Shown in pieces: positions 7,719-16,877 of a DNA stretch of 54,298 nt. The DNA is taken from NCBI GenBank assembly GCA_947386115.1, contig CANDNO010000013.1, positions 1 through 54,298 on the forward strand, given 5' to 3'. Source of the DNA: an uncultured Muribaculaceae bacterium. GTDB lineage: Bacteria; Bacteroidota; Bacteroidia; Bacteroidales; Muribaculaceae. Within the stretch, counting starts at the first letter, position 1, and every line of letters begins with the position of its first letter. Position numbers and translations under genes: made by a program. The notes below the pieces were generated by a model that was not told where the DNA came from, did no database searches, and worked only from the letters and a program-made list of their open reading frames with translations.

Positions 7719-10157
7719 TCAATTTACAACAAGAATCTTTGTAACAGCACCGTTGCTTTCCTGTCCGTCGCCACCTTGAGATGCAAACACGTAATAAACA
7801 CCTGTTTTTACTCGACGTCCCTGGCGGTCACAACCGTCCCATACCATCATTCCACCTTCGCTCATTGCCTGGTGGAAAACATTTCCGGCAGCATCGGCAA
7901 TCTTCACAAGCGAGTTATCCATGAGTCCGGTAACGGTAATCCAGCCAGTATACTCCGGACGAACGGGATTGGGATAAGCATATACATTGGAATAATCCTC
8001 AGCAGCAGGTGACGACATGCTGTTATACTGGGTCAATCCATTGGCCGTACCGAAATACACGTCATTTTCATTGCCGCATGTCACAGCAAAGACGCTATAA
8101 GATGGCAAGGGAGAATTGGTAGGATCAAAGTGCTCGAGTATTTCATCACCGTTTTCACTAACGAGATACACTCCAGAGTTAAGCGTAGCTATCCATTTTC
8201 GGTTGGAAGGATCCACTGCCATATCGCAGATGGTCTCGCCATTAAGAAGATAATCGGCAAAATTAGTACCGTCACGACGGGGAACCTTAAGGTGATTAAT
8301 TCGAAACTGTCCGCTCGTAATATCATCGGGACGGGTTATCTCAACAACACCATTGTCGGTACCTATCCACACACTACCGCGCTTATCTTCCATCATACTA
8401 TATATAAAATTGTATGAGTAAGATGAACCATCCTGATCTATTAATTCGGTACTGTTGAAAAGAACATCATCACCTAATGTAGATGTTCCCTTAGTTTTAA
8501 TTATAGAAATAGGCGATTTATAACTACCATCAATATATACTACATTATTACTTTTCTTACATGCAAGTATTTTTCCGTCGTGAGCTGATTCTCTTGTATA
8601 TTCAAGACTTTGCCAATCATCTACATTAGTAGATTTACCTACCTTATCGGCAGTAAGCATGTGAAACTGCTTTTCATTATCAACTATTAATTGACAAACC
8701 CATAGATTACCAGCATTATCGAAATCCATACCATTAGCACGTACTGCATAATTAGTATGTACATTTCTTAGAGTTGAATTATCTTCATAATACTGTACTA
8801 CAGATTCATTATCTTTAAAATAATAAAATCCATCAAAGAATGAACCTATAATATATCCTTGTGGATCATTGGGGTCTTCAAGTAACTGATATCCACTCTT
8901 AAATCCTACAGGATTTGCAGAAAAAGATTTATGATTCTTATTCTTGGTTTCATACTTTACAGGAGTAATATCAGTAATTTCTCCATTTACAATTCTATTA
9001 GCATGGAAAAGAGTGTGACCTGTATTTTCAGGATTAACTAATGAACCAAATAATTTACTGAAACCATAGCTGGTGGCGTAGATGGCGCCTGAGGGGGCGG
9101 TGTAGAGGCGGCCTACGTTTGAGAAGGTGAGGCCGTTGTCGGGGCGGGCGGGCTCTGAGAGTACCGTGAGTTCACCGTTTTTAATCGAATAGCATGATAG
9201 GCCGGCATCCCATCCCAACCATAGTTCATCAAGACCTTTGCAAGAGGCTATCTGCTTGGGTTCGTAGACGGTTCCTACTTTTTTTGATTCCATGTCGCTC
9301 CCGGCCACCGATACTGTCTCTATCTTACCTTCTTTATCTATCAAATATATAGTATCGTAGGTATGAGCCATGATAGAGCCGTCGACAAGACGCTGTAGGT
9401 TCTTTATTCCGGTGACATTGTTATTGGATATATAGGTCATATTGCTGTCGCCGGGCTTGATTTTGATAATCAGCAATTTGGCTCCTTCGTTACCTATCAC
9501 TACCGACAATTCATCATTCAGCTTCATGATTTTAGATGTCGTGTAACCAAAATCCTGGAGCTTTATCGATGTTGATGAGGTAAGATCCCTGTTCTTGTCG
9601 GCACAATAGTATTTATAGTGTTCAACGAGCCAGAGGTTGTCGCCCTGTACCATTACCGTAGTAATGTTTTTGCCATAGTTTCCGGCCGTGATTACTTCGT
9701 ATTTACGCGCATTGAATACCACTACTCCAAAGTTTGTGGCTACATATATCCTGTCATCGTCAAAATCCACGTCGTTGATTGCAGGAATGATATCCATCGA
9801 GGCATCCTTGATGTCGGGCATGTTATGGACATGTCCCTCGCTGTCGATGATATCGATATTGGCATTGGAATATGCCACCAACAGGCAGTCGTTGTCGTAG
9901 TCAAAGTATATATTTGAAATATTACTGTCGCTCAGACGGTTTCCTGTTGTATAGTTATATGTTTCCTCGTTGTCCTTGTCGCGCGAATAGAGCTGACCAT
10001 TGGTTGTATAGTACACAAAATGTGGCGTATCTATAACCTTGTCAACACTTGCAAACGACGAAAACTGTTTCCAGCTACCCACGGCAAGTTGTGCCTGCAC
10101 ATGAGAAACACCGGTAACAACTAATAGCAGTAATGATATAATGTGTCGTAATTTCAT
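7719..10157 (-). CDS. porZ: PorZ-like two-component-regulator-propeller protein with T9SS C-terminal domain
   Basis: An 812-residue exported protein. It has a signal peptide of about 22 residues (MKLRHIISLLLLVVTGVSHVQA), mature start QLAVGSWKQFSS, then two beta-propeller-like halves with repeats such as 'NDVYFGTANGLTQYN' and 'GSVWIGTDNGVVEI'. The C-terminal 85 residues (VYAYPNPVRPEYTG ... TKILVVN) have the fold and ending of a type IX secretion C-terminal domain. This is the plan of PorZ, which in Porphyromonas gingivalis supplies anionic LPS to the PorU sortase-like enzyme in the surface attachment complex. It sits 11 bases after rdgB in an operon. Residues about 366-586 (8400-9060) are encoded by conspicuously AT-rich DNA with sharp edges, unlike the rest of the gene. 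The exact PorZ assignment is by architecture, without a search. Confidence 0.78.
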   Translation of the reverse strand: MKLRHIISLLLLVVTGVSHVQAQLAVGSWKQFSSFASVDKVIDTPHFVYYTTNGQLYSRDKDNEETYNYTTGNRLSDSNISNIYFDYDNDCLLVAYSNANIDIIDSEGHVHNMPDIKDASMDIIPAINDVDFDDDRIYVATNFGVVVFNARKYEVITAGNYGKNITTVMVQGDNLWLVEHYKYYCADKNRDLTSSTSIKLQDFGYTTSKIMKLNDELSVVIGNEGAKLLIIKIKPGDSNMTYISNNNVTGIKNLQRLVDGSIMAHTYDTIYLIDKEGKIETVSVAGSDMESKKVGTVYEPKQIASCKGLDELWLGWDAGLSCYSIKNGELTVLSEPARPDNGLTFSNVGRLYTAPSGAIYATSYGFSKLFGSLVNPENTGHTLFHANRIVNGEITDITPVKYETKNKNHKSFSANPVGFKSGYQLLEDPNDPQGYIIGSFFDGFYYFKDNESVVQYYEDNSTLRNVHTNYAVRANGMDFDNAGNLWVCQLIVDNEKQFHMLTADKVGKSTNVDDWQSLEYTRESAHDGKILACKKSNNVVYIDGSYKSPISIIKTKGTSTLGDDVLFNSTELIDQDGSSYSYNFIYSMMEDKRGSVWIGTDNGVVEITRPDDITSGQFRINHLKVPRRDGTNFADYLLNGETICDMAVDPSNRKWIATLNSGVYLVSENGDEILEHFDPTNSPLPSYSVFAVTCGNENDVYFGTANGLTQYNSMSSPAAEDYSNVYAYPNPVRPEYTGWITVTGLMDNSLVKIADAAGNVFHQAMSEGGMMVWDGCDRQGRRVKTGVYYVFASQGGDGQESNGAVTKILVVN

Positions 10158-10168
10158 TAAGTATAAGG

Positions 10169-10768
10169 TTAGAACTGTTGGAGAAGTTTCATAAGCGCTC
10201 TCGTGGCCCGGCCTCGATGGCTTATATCGTTTTTGGCCGTGGCATCCATCTGGGCAAACGATAGTCCGCCGGCTTCGTCGGGAACAAACACCGGGTCATA
10301 GCCGAATCCGTTTTCACCGCGCGGCTCGGCCGATATCACGCCATTGACTATGCCGTCGACAACGCTGCAGCCGTGAGCATCAGTGAGCAGTGTTATGACA
10401 GTACGAAAACGTGCATGACGGTTCTCAACTCCTTCCATATTTTTAAGCAACAGCTTCATATTGGCCTGCGAATCGTGTCCCTCGCCGGGGGCATACCGGG
10501 CCGAATGTACACCGGGCGCTCCACCCAGCGCTTCCACTTCGAGACCGGTATCATCGGCTATACAGTCATAGCCGTAACGATCCTTTACCCAGCGGGCTTT
10601 TAACATTGAGTTTTCTTCAAGCGTGCTGCCTGTCTCGGGTATATCCTCGTGACAGTCAATATCGGCAAGACTCAAAACCCTTAGCGAGTCGCCCACTATG
10701 GCGCGCAACTCGCTAAGTTTATGAGTATTATTTGTTGCAAAAACTATTTCGGGAATATCGTGTGTCAT
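10169..10768 (-). CDS. rdgB: XTP/dITP diphosphatase (HAM1/RdgB)
   Basis: A 199-residue house-cleaning enzyme that hydrolyses dITP, XTP and ITP to monophosphates, keeping deaminated purines out of nucleic acids. The N-terminus EIVFATNNTHKLSELRAI is the family's nucleotide-binding start; ADDTGLEVEALGG at about residues 70-82 contains the catalytic Asp; GENGFGYDPVFVPDE near 152 and SHRGRATRAL near the end are the remaining conserved blocks. The length is normal. It lies 31 bases after leuS and 11 before the porZ-like gene. Confidence 0.95.
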   Translation of the reverse strand: MTHDIPEIVFATNNTHKLSELRAIVGDSLRVLSLADIDCHEDIPETGSTLEENSMLKARWVKDRYGYDCIADDTGLEVEALGGAPGVHSARYAPGEGHDSQANMKLLLKNMEGVENRHARFRTVITLLTDAHGCSVVDGIVNGVISAEPRGENGFGYDPVFVPDEAGGLSFAQMDATAKNDISHRGRATRALMKLLQQF

Positions 10769-10799
10769 ATATTATATCAACGTAACGACACTTATTTTA

Positions 10800-13571
10800 T
10801 TATCCCACAACGATGTTGACAATCTTACCGGGCACTACTATCACTTTACGCACAGTCTTGCCTTCGATCCATTTGGCGGCGTTTTCATGTCCGAGGGCCA
10901 TAGCCTCGACATCGGGAGCAGCCATATCGGCCGGTACCTGAATGTTGAAACGAGCCCTGCCGTTGAACGATACCGCCATCGTCAAGCTGTCCTCCTTGAG
11001 GTAGTCTTCATTAAATGCTGGCCACTTGGCGTCGCACACTGTCGACTCGTTGCCGAGCACATGCCACAGTTCTTCGGCAACGTGGGGAGCAAATGGTGCA
11101 AGCACCACAACAAGGTCGGAGAGTATGGCGCGCTTGTGACACTTGAGCTGTGTGAGCTCGTTGACACATACCATGAAGGCGCTTATCGAGGTATTGTAGG
11201 AGAATGTCTCTATGTCACCGGTAACTTTCTTTATAAGCTTGTGTATTGTCTTGAGCTCGTCGCGGGTGGGCTCATCATCGGTCACAAGCAGGGTGTCGCC
11301 TTTATAGAAAAGGTTCCAGAGTTTCTTGATGAAGCGGCTTACACCGTCAATACCGTTGGTGTCCCAAGGTTTGCTCTGCTCGACGGGACCAAGGAACATC
11401 TCGTACAGACGCAGTGTGTCGGCGCCGTAACGCTCTACAATATCATCGGGGTTCACTACATTTAACATCGACTTGGACATCTTCTCAACAGCCCATCCAC
11501 ACACATATTTGCCATCCTCGAGGATAAACTCGGCATCGGCATAGTCGGGACGCCAGTTTCTGAAGGCATCAACATCGAGAATGTCATTGTTCACAATATT
11601 CACATCCACGTGGATGGGTGTAACCTCATAGTTGTCTTTAAGACCCAACGACACAAAAGTATTGGTGTCTTTAATACGGTAAACGAAGTTACTGCGTCCC
11701 TGAATCATACCCTGATTGATGAGTTTCTTGAAGGGTTCGGGCTCACATACTACTCCGAGATCATAGAGGAATTTGTTCCAGAAACGGCTATAAATCAAGT
11801 GGCCGGTAGCATGTTCGGTACCTCCTACATAGAGGTCGACATTACGCCAGTACTCGTCGGCCTCGCGGCTCACGAGAGCCTTGTCGTTGCGAGGATCCAT
11901 GTAGCGCAGATAGTAGGCGCTCGATCCGGCAAAACCGGGCATGGTGTTAAGCTCGAGAGGATAACCGTCGGGGGTATTCCAGTTCTTGGCACGTCCCAGG
12001 GGAGGCTCGCCTGTCTCTGTGGGCAGGTATTTGTCTACCTCGGGAAGCTGCAGGGGAAGCATCGACTCGGGAAGCATGTGGGGTATGCCATCCTTATAAT
12101 ATACAGGGAAAGGCTCGCCCCAGTAGCGCTGACGGCTGAAGATTGCATCGCGCAGGCGATAGTTGGTCTTTACCTTGCCTATTCCTTTCTGCTCTATATA
12201 TTTCTTTGTAGCGGCTATAGCATCCTTAACTTCCATGCCGTTGAGATCAAGATCGGCACTGCAAGAGTTGATCATCTTGCCTTCCTTGGCATCGAAGCTC
12301 TCCTCGCTCACATCGGCACCCTCGATAAGAGGGATGATGGGAAGATCAAAGTGACGTGCAAAAGCGTAGTCGCGCGAGTCGTGGGCAGGAACAGCCATGA
12401 TGGCTCCCGTACCGTAGCCGGCGAGCACGTAGTCGCTCACCCACACGGGAATATTCTTACCGGTGAGAGGATTTACGGCATAGGCGCCTGTAAACACTCC
12501 GCTCACTTTCTTGTCTATCATGCGCTCGCGCTCGGTCTTGTGCTTTATCGATGTGATGTAATCGTCGACAGCCTGGCGCTGCTCGGGGGTAACAATCATG
12601 TCGACATACTTGCTCTCGGGGGCGAGAACCATGAATGTGACGCCGAACACGGTGTCGGCACGTGTGGTGAAAATATCAAGCACAATATCGCTGCCGGCGA
12701 TGGGGAATTTCATCTCGGCACCCTCCGAACGTCCTATCCAGTTGCGCTGGGTCTCCTTGATAGAGTCGCTCCAGTCGAGTTTCTCGAGGTCGTCGAGCAG
12801 TCGGCCGGCATAGGCGCTGACGCGCAGACACCACTGGTACATGAGTTTCTGCTCTACAGGGAAACCTCCACGTATCGATACTCCCTCGCTCACCTCGTCG
12901 TTGGCGAGCACCGTGCCGAGTTGCGGACACCAGTTTACCATCGTGTTGCCCAGATAGGCTATGCGGTAATTCATGAGGGTGTCGCTCTTCTGTTTCTCGT
13001 CCATGGCACGCCAGTCGGCGGCAGTGAAATGCAGTTCTTTGCTACCCCATGCATTGATGCCTTCGGTGCCGTGTTTCTCGAAGTGAGCCACAAGGTCGGC
13101 CACAGGCATGGCCTTGCCGGCTTTGGTGTCATAGTAGCTGTTGAACATCTGTATGAACGCCCACTGGGTCCACTTGTAATACTCGGGATCGCAGGTGCGT
13201 ATCTCGCGGTCCCAGTCGAAGCTGAAACCTATCTTCTCGAGCTGGCTGCGATAGCGTGCAATGTTGGCGTTGGTTGTCACCTCGGGGTGTTGACCCGTCT
13301 GTATGGCATACTGCTCGGCGGGAAGTCCGTAGGCGTCATATCCCATGGGGTGCAGAACGTTGAAACCCTGCAGACGCTTGTAACGGGTAAATATATCTGA
13401 TGCTATATAACCTAAGGGATGGCCCACGTGAAGTCCGGCTCCCGAGGGGTAAGGGAACATGTCGAGTACATAGAATTTGGGCTTGCCCTCGACGATGTCG
13501 GTTTTGTACACTTTATTCTCTTTCCAGTACTGCTGCCAGCGGGCTTCAATATCGCGATGATTATATTCCAT
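10800..13571 (-). CDS. leuS: leucyl-tRNA synthetase
   Basis: A class I aminoacyl-tRNA synthetase of 923 residues that charges tRNA-Leu. The HIGH motif appears as HVGH at about residues 48-51 in [15 protein letters not shown]; the KMSKS loop is exact ([10 protein letters not shown]) at about 695. The CP1 editing domain is present, with [19 protein letters not shown] at about 300-320 and [13 protein letters not shown], whose Asp is used in editing. The C-terminal anticodon-binding domain ends in [17 protein letters not shown]. It is slightly longer than E. coli LeuS. It lies 53 bases after nadA and probably shares its promoter. Confidence 0.97.
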   Translation of the reverse strand: MEYNHRDIEARWQQYWKENKVYKTDIVEGKPKFYVLDMFPYPSGAGLHVGHPLGYIASDIFTRYKRLQGFNVLHPMGYDAYGLPAEQYAIQTGQHPEVTTNANIARYRSQLEKIGFSFDWDREIRTCDPEYYKWTQWAFIQMFNSYYDTKAGKAMPVADLVAHFEKHGTEGINAWGSKELHFTAADWRAMDEKQKSDTLMNYRIAYLGNTMVNWCPQLGTVLANDEVSEGVSIRGGFPVEQKLMYQWCLRVSAYAGRLLDDLEKLDWSDSIKETQRNWIGRSEGAEMKFPIAGSDIVLDIFTTRADTVFGVTFMVLAPESKYVDMIVTPEQRQAVDDYITSIKHKTERERMIDKKVSGVFTGAYAVNPLTGKNIPVWVSDYVLAGYGTGAIMAVPAHDSRDYAFARHFDLPIIPLIEGADVSEESFDAKEGKMINSCSADLDLNGMEVKDAIAATKKYIEQKGIGKVKTNYRLRDAIFSRQRYWGEPFPVYYKDGIPHMLPESMLPLQLPEVDKYLPTETGEPPLGRAKNWNTPDGYPLELNTMPGFAGSSAYYLRYMDPRNDKALVSREADEYWRNVDLYVGGTEHATGHLIYSRFWNKFLYDLGVVCEPEPFKKLINQGMIQGRSNFVYRIKDTNTFVSLGLKDNYEVTPIHVDVNIVNNDILDVDAFRNWRPDYADAEFILEDGKYVCGWAVEKMSKSMLNVVNPDDIVERYGADTLRLYEMFLGPVEQSKPWDTNGIDGVSRFIKKLWNLFYKGDTLLVTDDEPTRDELKTIHKLIKKVTGDIETFSYNTSISAFMVCVNELTQLKCHKRAILSDLVVVLAPFAPHVAEELWHVLGNESTVCDAKWPAFNEDYLKEDSLTMAVSFNGRARFNIQVPADMAAPDVEAMALGHENAAKWIEGKTVRKVIVVPGKIVNIVVG

Positions 13572-13624
13572 ATATTGTTTACGGGTTTATTTCGTTTATG
13601 AGTATTATTCTTTATAAGGAGTCT

Positions 13625-14572
13625 TTAAGAGAGCGAGAGCATGCGGTCGATGGGACGACGTGCTTTCTCGGCAACTTCGGGGTCGACTGTCACCTCGGGA
13701 CGTCCGTCGCGCAAACAGTCGCGTAGCTTCTCGAGCGTGTTAAGCTTCATGAAGCTGCAGTCGTTGCAACCACATGTCGAGTCGTTGGGGGGGAGAGGGA
13801 TAAAAGTCTTGTCGGGACACTTGCGCTGCATCTCGTGAAGGATGCCGCTCTCGGTTGCCACGATGAACTCTCTGCAATCACTGTCGACGGCATAGTCGAG
13901 CAATGCGGCCGTAGAACCTACCACGTCGGCAAGCAGTATGATGGCGCGCTTGCACTCGGGATGTGCGAGCACCTTGGCCTCGGGATGCTGTTTCTTCAAC
14001 TCTACGAGTTTCTCTACCGAGAACTGCTCGTGAACGTGACAGGCACCATCCCACAGGAGCATGTCGCGGCCTGTCACACTATTTATATAGGAGCCGAGAT
14101 TGCGGTCGGGACCGAATATGAGCTTGGCATCGGCGGGAAACGAATCCACTATCTTGCGGGCATTGGACGATGTCACCACAACATCGGTGTGAGCCTTTAC
14201 GGCGGCCGATGTATTGACATAGCTTATCACCTCGTAGCCGGGATGGGCCTTGACAAATTTTTCAAACTCATCGGCAGGACAAGAATCGGCCAGCGAGCAA
14301 CCTGCCTCGGGATCGGGGATGAGCACCTTCTTGTCGGGGCAGAGAATCTTGGCAGTCTCTCCCATGAAGTGAACACCACACATCACGATGACCGGAGCCG
14401 ACAGTTTCGAGGCTATCCGAGCCAGCGCGAGCGAGTCGCCAATATAGTCGGCCACCTCTTGTATTTCACCTTTGGTGTAGTAGTGGGCCAGGATGACAGC
14501 CCCCTTTTCCTCCTTCAGTTTCTTTATTTCATCTTTCAACGCGCGGGTCGCTGAGGCTTTATCTACATCCAT
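13625..14572 (-). CDS. nadA: quinolinate synthase
   Basis: NadA of 315 residues condenses iminoaspartate with dihydroxyacetone phosphate to quinolinate in de novo NAD synthesis, using a [4Fe-4S] cluster. The three cluster cysteines are recognisable: in IVMCGVHFMGETAKIL, in AHPECKRAI and in the C-terminal CGCNDC group. ILAHYYTKGEIQEVADYIGDS is the conserved start. No nadB or nadC lies in the window; nadA instead heads the leuS-rdgB-porZ-like operon. A -7 box lies at 14608-14615. Confidence 0.96.
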   Translation of the reverse strand: MDVDKASATRALKDEIKKLKEEKGAVILAHYYTKGEIQEVADYIGDSLALARIASKLSAPVIVMCGVHFMGETAKILCPDKKVLIPDPEAGCSLADSCPADEFEKFVKAHPGYEVISYVNTSAAVKAHTDVVVTSSNARKIVDSFPADAKLIFGPDRNLGSYINSVTGRDMLLWDGACHVHEQFSVEKLVELKKQHPEAKVLAHPECKRAIILLADVVGSTAALLDYAVDSDCREFIVATESGILHEMQRKCPDKTFIPLPPNDSTCGCNDCSFMKLNTLEKLRDCLRDGRPEVTVDPEVAEKARRPIDRMLSLS

Positions 14573-14607
14573 TATTAATTTATTCTCTTTTTAAGTTTTA
14601 AAAATTT

Positions 14608-14615
14608 CAAAATTA
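14608..14615 (-). promoter_or_regulatory. -7 promoter box of the nadA operon
   Basis: CAAAATTA on the plus strand is TAATTTTG on the minus strand, matching TAnnTTTG, 36 bases before the nadA ATG. No convincing -33 element was found. Confidence 0.6.
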
Positions 14616-14990
14616 AATAGTAATAATAAGTCCTGTCAATAACCATGATAACTTTAGGCCTGAATTCTTGCATATTAAGTTATCTTCATCGGCATTACCG
14701 TTAATGACATGTTATTAACAGTATTGTGGTCTTATTATTAGCCATTTACCTATGTTATCAACACTGTGTTAATAACATGCAAAGTTAATAACTTTCTGTC
14801 ATATTTCCCCTTTATAACTCAACAAATTAGTGTTGATAACATCAATAAATCTCAATAACAATAAATTTTGGAGTAAAGAAACAAAGGCTAATGCCTATTA
14901 CTGCTGAAAAATGCAAGAATAAAGTTTAAAAACTTGCTCAATTATTTTCAACACTTTTCAACATGATATTAACAGTGTTTAAAACTGTAT
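14616..14990. other. gene-free AT-rich block with a cluster of DnaA-box-like nonamers (candidate origin or regulatory region)
   Basis: No ORF of note lies here. Within 263 bases there are eight nonamers of the form TTWTYAACA or one base from it, on both strands. Forward: 14712-14720 TTATTAACA, 14755-14763 TTATCAACA, 14945-14953 and 14955-14963 TTTTCAACA, 14966-14974 ATATTAACA. Reverse: 14767-14775 and 14831-14839 (TGTTAATAA, TGTTGATAA) and 14783-14791 (AGTTAATAA). Each is one or more bases away from the DnaA consensus TTATNCACA. The DNA is very AT-rich and lies between the nadA promoter and the 3' end of the TerL-like gene. This could be a replication origin, a protein-binding array for the neighbouring cassette, or chance enrichment in AT-rich DNA. 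Confidence 0.45.
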
Positions 14991-16877
14991 TTATCTTCTA
15001 TTTTTAAGAGTGAAAAAAGCGTTGGCCTCGCGGTAGGAGTCGGGGTCGGGAAGTCCCGGAAGAACCGACAGGGCTATGGCGCGGGTGATGATGATATCGT
15101 CGTGGTGGCCCGGCTGTGCTCCCTGGCTGCCGTTGGGCAGGTACTCGAATGTTGCCATTTCGTTGCATGCACAGCTGTCCCGCTCTATGAGTGTGCCGTC
15201 GCGCAGGGCGGCGTTGAGGCGGGTTATGGCTGCTGTCTTGGTGGCACGGTTGGTATGGAAACCCGGGCGGCGTTTGCCGCGCTCGTTGCCCGGCTCTTCA
15301 TTTTTGCGATAATAAAGATTGCTGTAATTGCTGGCGATGTCGTTAAGAATAAAAAGTGAGGGATCACCCTCGGTGTTATCGGTCTCGAGGGTATTGCTTT
15401 CATAAACGAGATGGGCCGACCCGTACCATCGGGCTATGGCTGCCGCTTTCCAGGCAAGGATGTCGTGGTCGCAGTGTCCTCGCCACTGGGCTACAACTTC
15501 GAGTTTGCCGGGAATTGATACGCGGTCGAAAACGGCTATCACCGAGTAGTCAGACTTTAGTGAACGTCCTCCCACATCGACCACGACAATGTATCTTGAA
15601 CAGTATGTCTCGGCATCGTCTACGGGTGGAGTCCATATATGGAACGGTCCGCCGACGCGTGGCGTGAATGCCATCGAGTTTAGTGATTTTTCGCCGGTAA
15701 CGACCGATCCGGTCATGTCGCCGGTCATGAGTGGCGGGCGACAGTTTTCGCGTAGAAGCTCGATGTGTTCGTGGTTGAATACATGATAACCCGAGTTGGT
15801 GAATGCCTCGACATCGTTGGTGGGGTATTCGGCCTGCATGAGGGCATGGTCGGGATATTCCCTACGCTTTGTGTGGTACCAGTTGACCTGTTCGAGCGAG
15901 CAACCGTAACGGTCTATAAGATCACGTTCATAATCATCGAGCGATGCTATGAGTTGATTGGGGTTATCTACAGGTGTAGAATATATGGGGATATAGTACC
16001 AGGGAATGAAAACCGGCTTCTTGTCACTCTTTCCGGCACATGCTCTGAGCCACTCGTCGTGGAAGTAGTTGCCCACGCCGTTGGCGGTGCTTTCCATCAC
16101 GACAAGGGTGAGCGGACTGATGTTGATTGATCCACACACGGCGCGTATGAGCTGCTGTGGAGTGTGTCGGGTAGTGTTGGCCCAGAATGCCACTTCCGAG
16201 AGGTGGGCCATGGCATAGTCGGCACCGCGCACAGCCTCGTAGTTTTCGCTCGACCCCACGGTAACGCGACAGCCACGGCCCGATATCTCGCGCACGTTGA
16301 CCGAGCGTTCAAACGGCCTGAAAGCCGGTGTGGAATCATCGTCGCCAAGCCATAGGTGGGAAGGATAAGATGATAGCATATCGCTGTACATGCCGCGTAT
16401 GGTATATGATGTGTCTTTGAAATGGGCACAGATGAGTGAATTCCAGTTGCGGCGTTGTGTACACTGTATCCACGCCATGTACATTTGCACGAGTGTGGAG
16501 CCGCCCCACTGGCGGGCTTTGAGCATTATGAATCGTATAGGGAGGCCTTCGATGCGGTCTTTTTCAAAGAGTGTCGCCACGTAGCGTTGGGGCGGGTTGA
16601 GCGTGAAATTGATTGTGCGTCCTGTGCTCTTGTCGCGTATGTGGCAGCAGGTGGCACACCAGTATTCGAAGTCGTGACGTGTGCGCAGGCGGTTGAAACT
16701 GTCGGCATTGTTGAGGCTGCGGGTGTATTCGGTATCGAGGGTCATAGAGCGGGGTATGTACACCTCGGTGCCCTCGGGGTTCAATACCGGGATGCGGTCG
16801 CCTGTTCCTCCAAGCCCTGTGAGCGGGTCGTAGGGAGTGCCTGTTATGGTTTTAAAGAGGGAGTCGTTGTGGTTCAT
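14991..16877 (-). CDS. phage terminase large subunit (TerL)-like ATPase/nuclease
   Basis: About 628 residues with both TerL domains. N-terminal ATPase: LNPPQRYVATLF, P-loop KARQWGGST at about residues 120-128, with the basic residue ahead of the loop as in many TerLs; Walker B with catalytic Glu in YAMAHLSEVAFW; coupling motif VVMESTANG. C-terminal RNase-H-like nuclease: first Asp in YIVVVDVGGRSLKSDYSV, Glu in LVYESNTLE, and an Asp pair in GHHDDIIITRA. All catalytic residues seem intact, so it is probably active. The start was set at ATG 16877; a start at 16901 is possible. It overlaps the 823-residue partner gene by 26 bases. No portal, capsid, small terminase, tail, integrase or lysis gene is recognisable on either side; nadA and a peptide transporter flank the pair. 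It could be a prophage remnant or a domesticated cassette. Confidence 0.82.
   Translation of the reverse strand: MNHNDSLFKTITGTPYDPLTGLGGTGDRIPVLNPEGTEVYIPRSMTLDTEYTRSLNNADSFNRLRTRHDFEYWCATCCHIRDKSTGRTINFTLNPPQRYVATLFEKDRIEGLPIRFIMLKARQWGGSTLVQMYMAWIQCTQRRNWNSLICAHFKDTSYTIRGMYSDMLSSYPSHLWLGDDDSTPAFRPFERSVNVREISGRGCRVTVGSSENYEAVRGADYAMAHLSEVAFWANTTRHTPQQLIRAVCGSINISPLTLVVMESTANGVGNYFHDEWLRACAGKSDKKPVFIPWYYIPIYSTPVDNPNQLIASLDDYERDLIDRYGCSLEQVNWYHTKRREYPDHALMQAEYPTNDVEAFTNSGYHVFNHEHIELLRENCRPPLMTGDMTGSVVTGEKSLNSMAFTPRVGGPFHIWTPPVDDAETYCSRYIVVVDVGGRSLKSDYSVIAVFDRVSIPGKLEVVAQWRGHCDHDILAWKAAAIARWYGSAHLVYESNTLETDNTEGDPSLFILNDIASNYSNLYYRKNEEPGNERGKRRPGFHTNRATKTAAITRLNAALRDGTLIERDSCACNEMATFEYLPNGSQGAQPGHHDDIIITRAIALSVLPGLPDPDSYREANAFFTLKNRR

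Noticed and set aside
11610-13400. 596-codon open frame antisense to leuS
   Set aside because: It lies wholly inside leuS on the other strand, has no family pattern and arises from the codon bias of leuS. The same holds for long antisense frames at 49757-50986, 41557-42735, 26745-27782 and 29645-30550.
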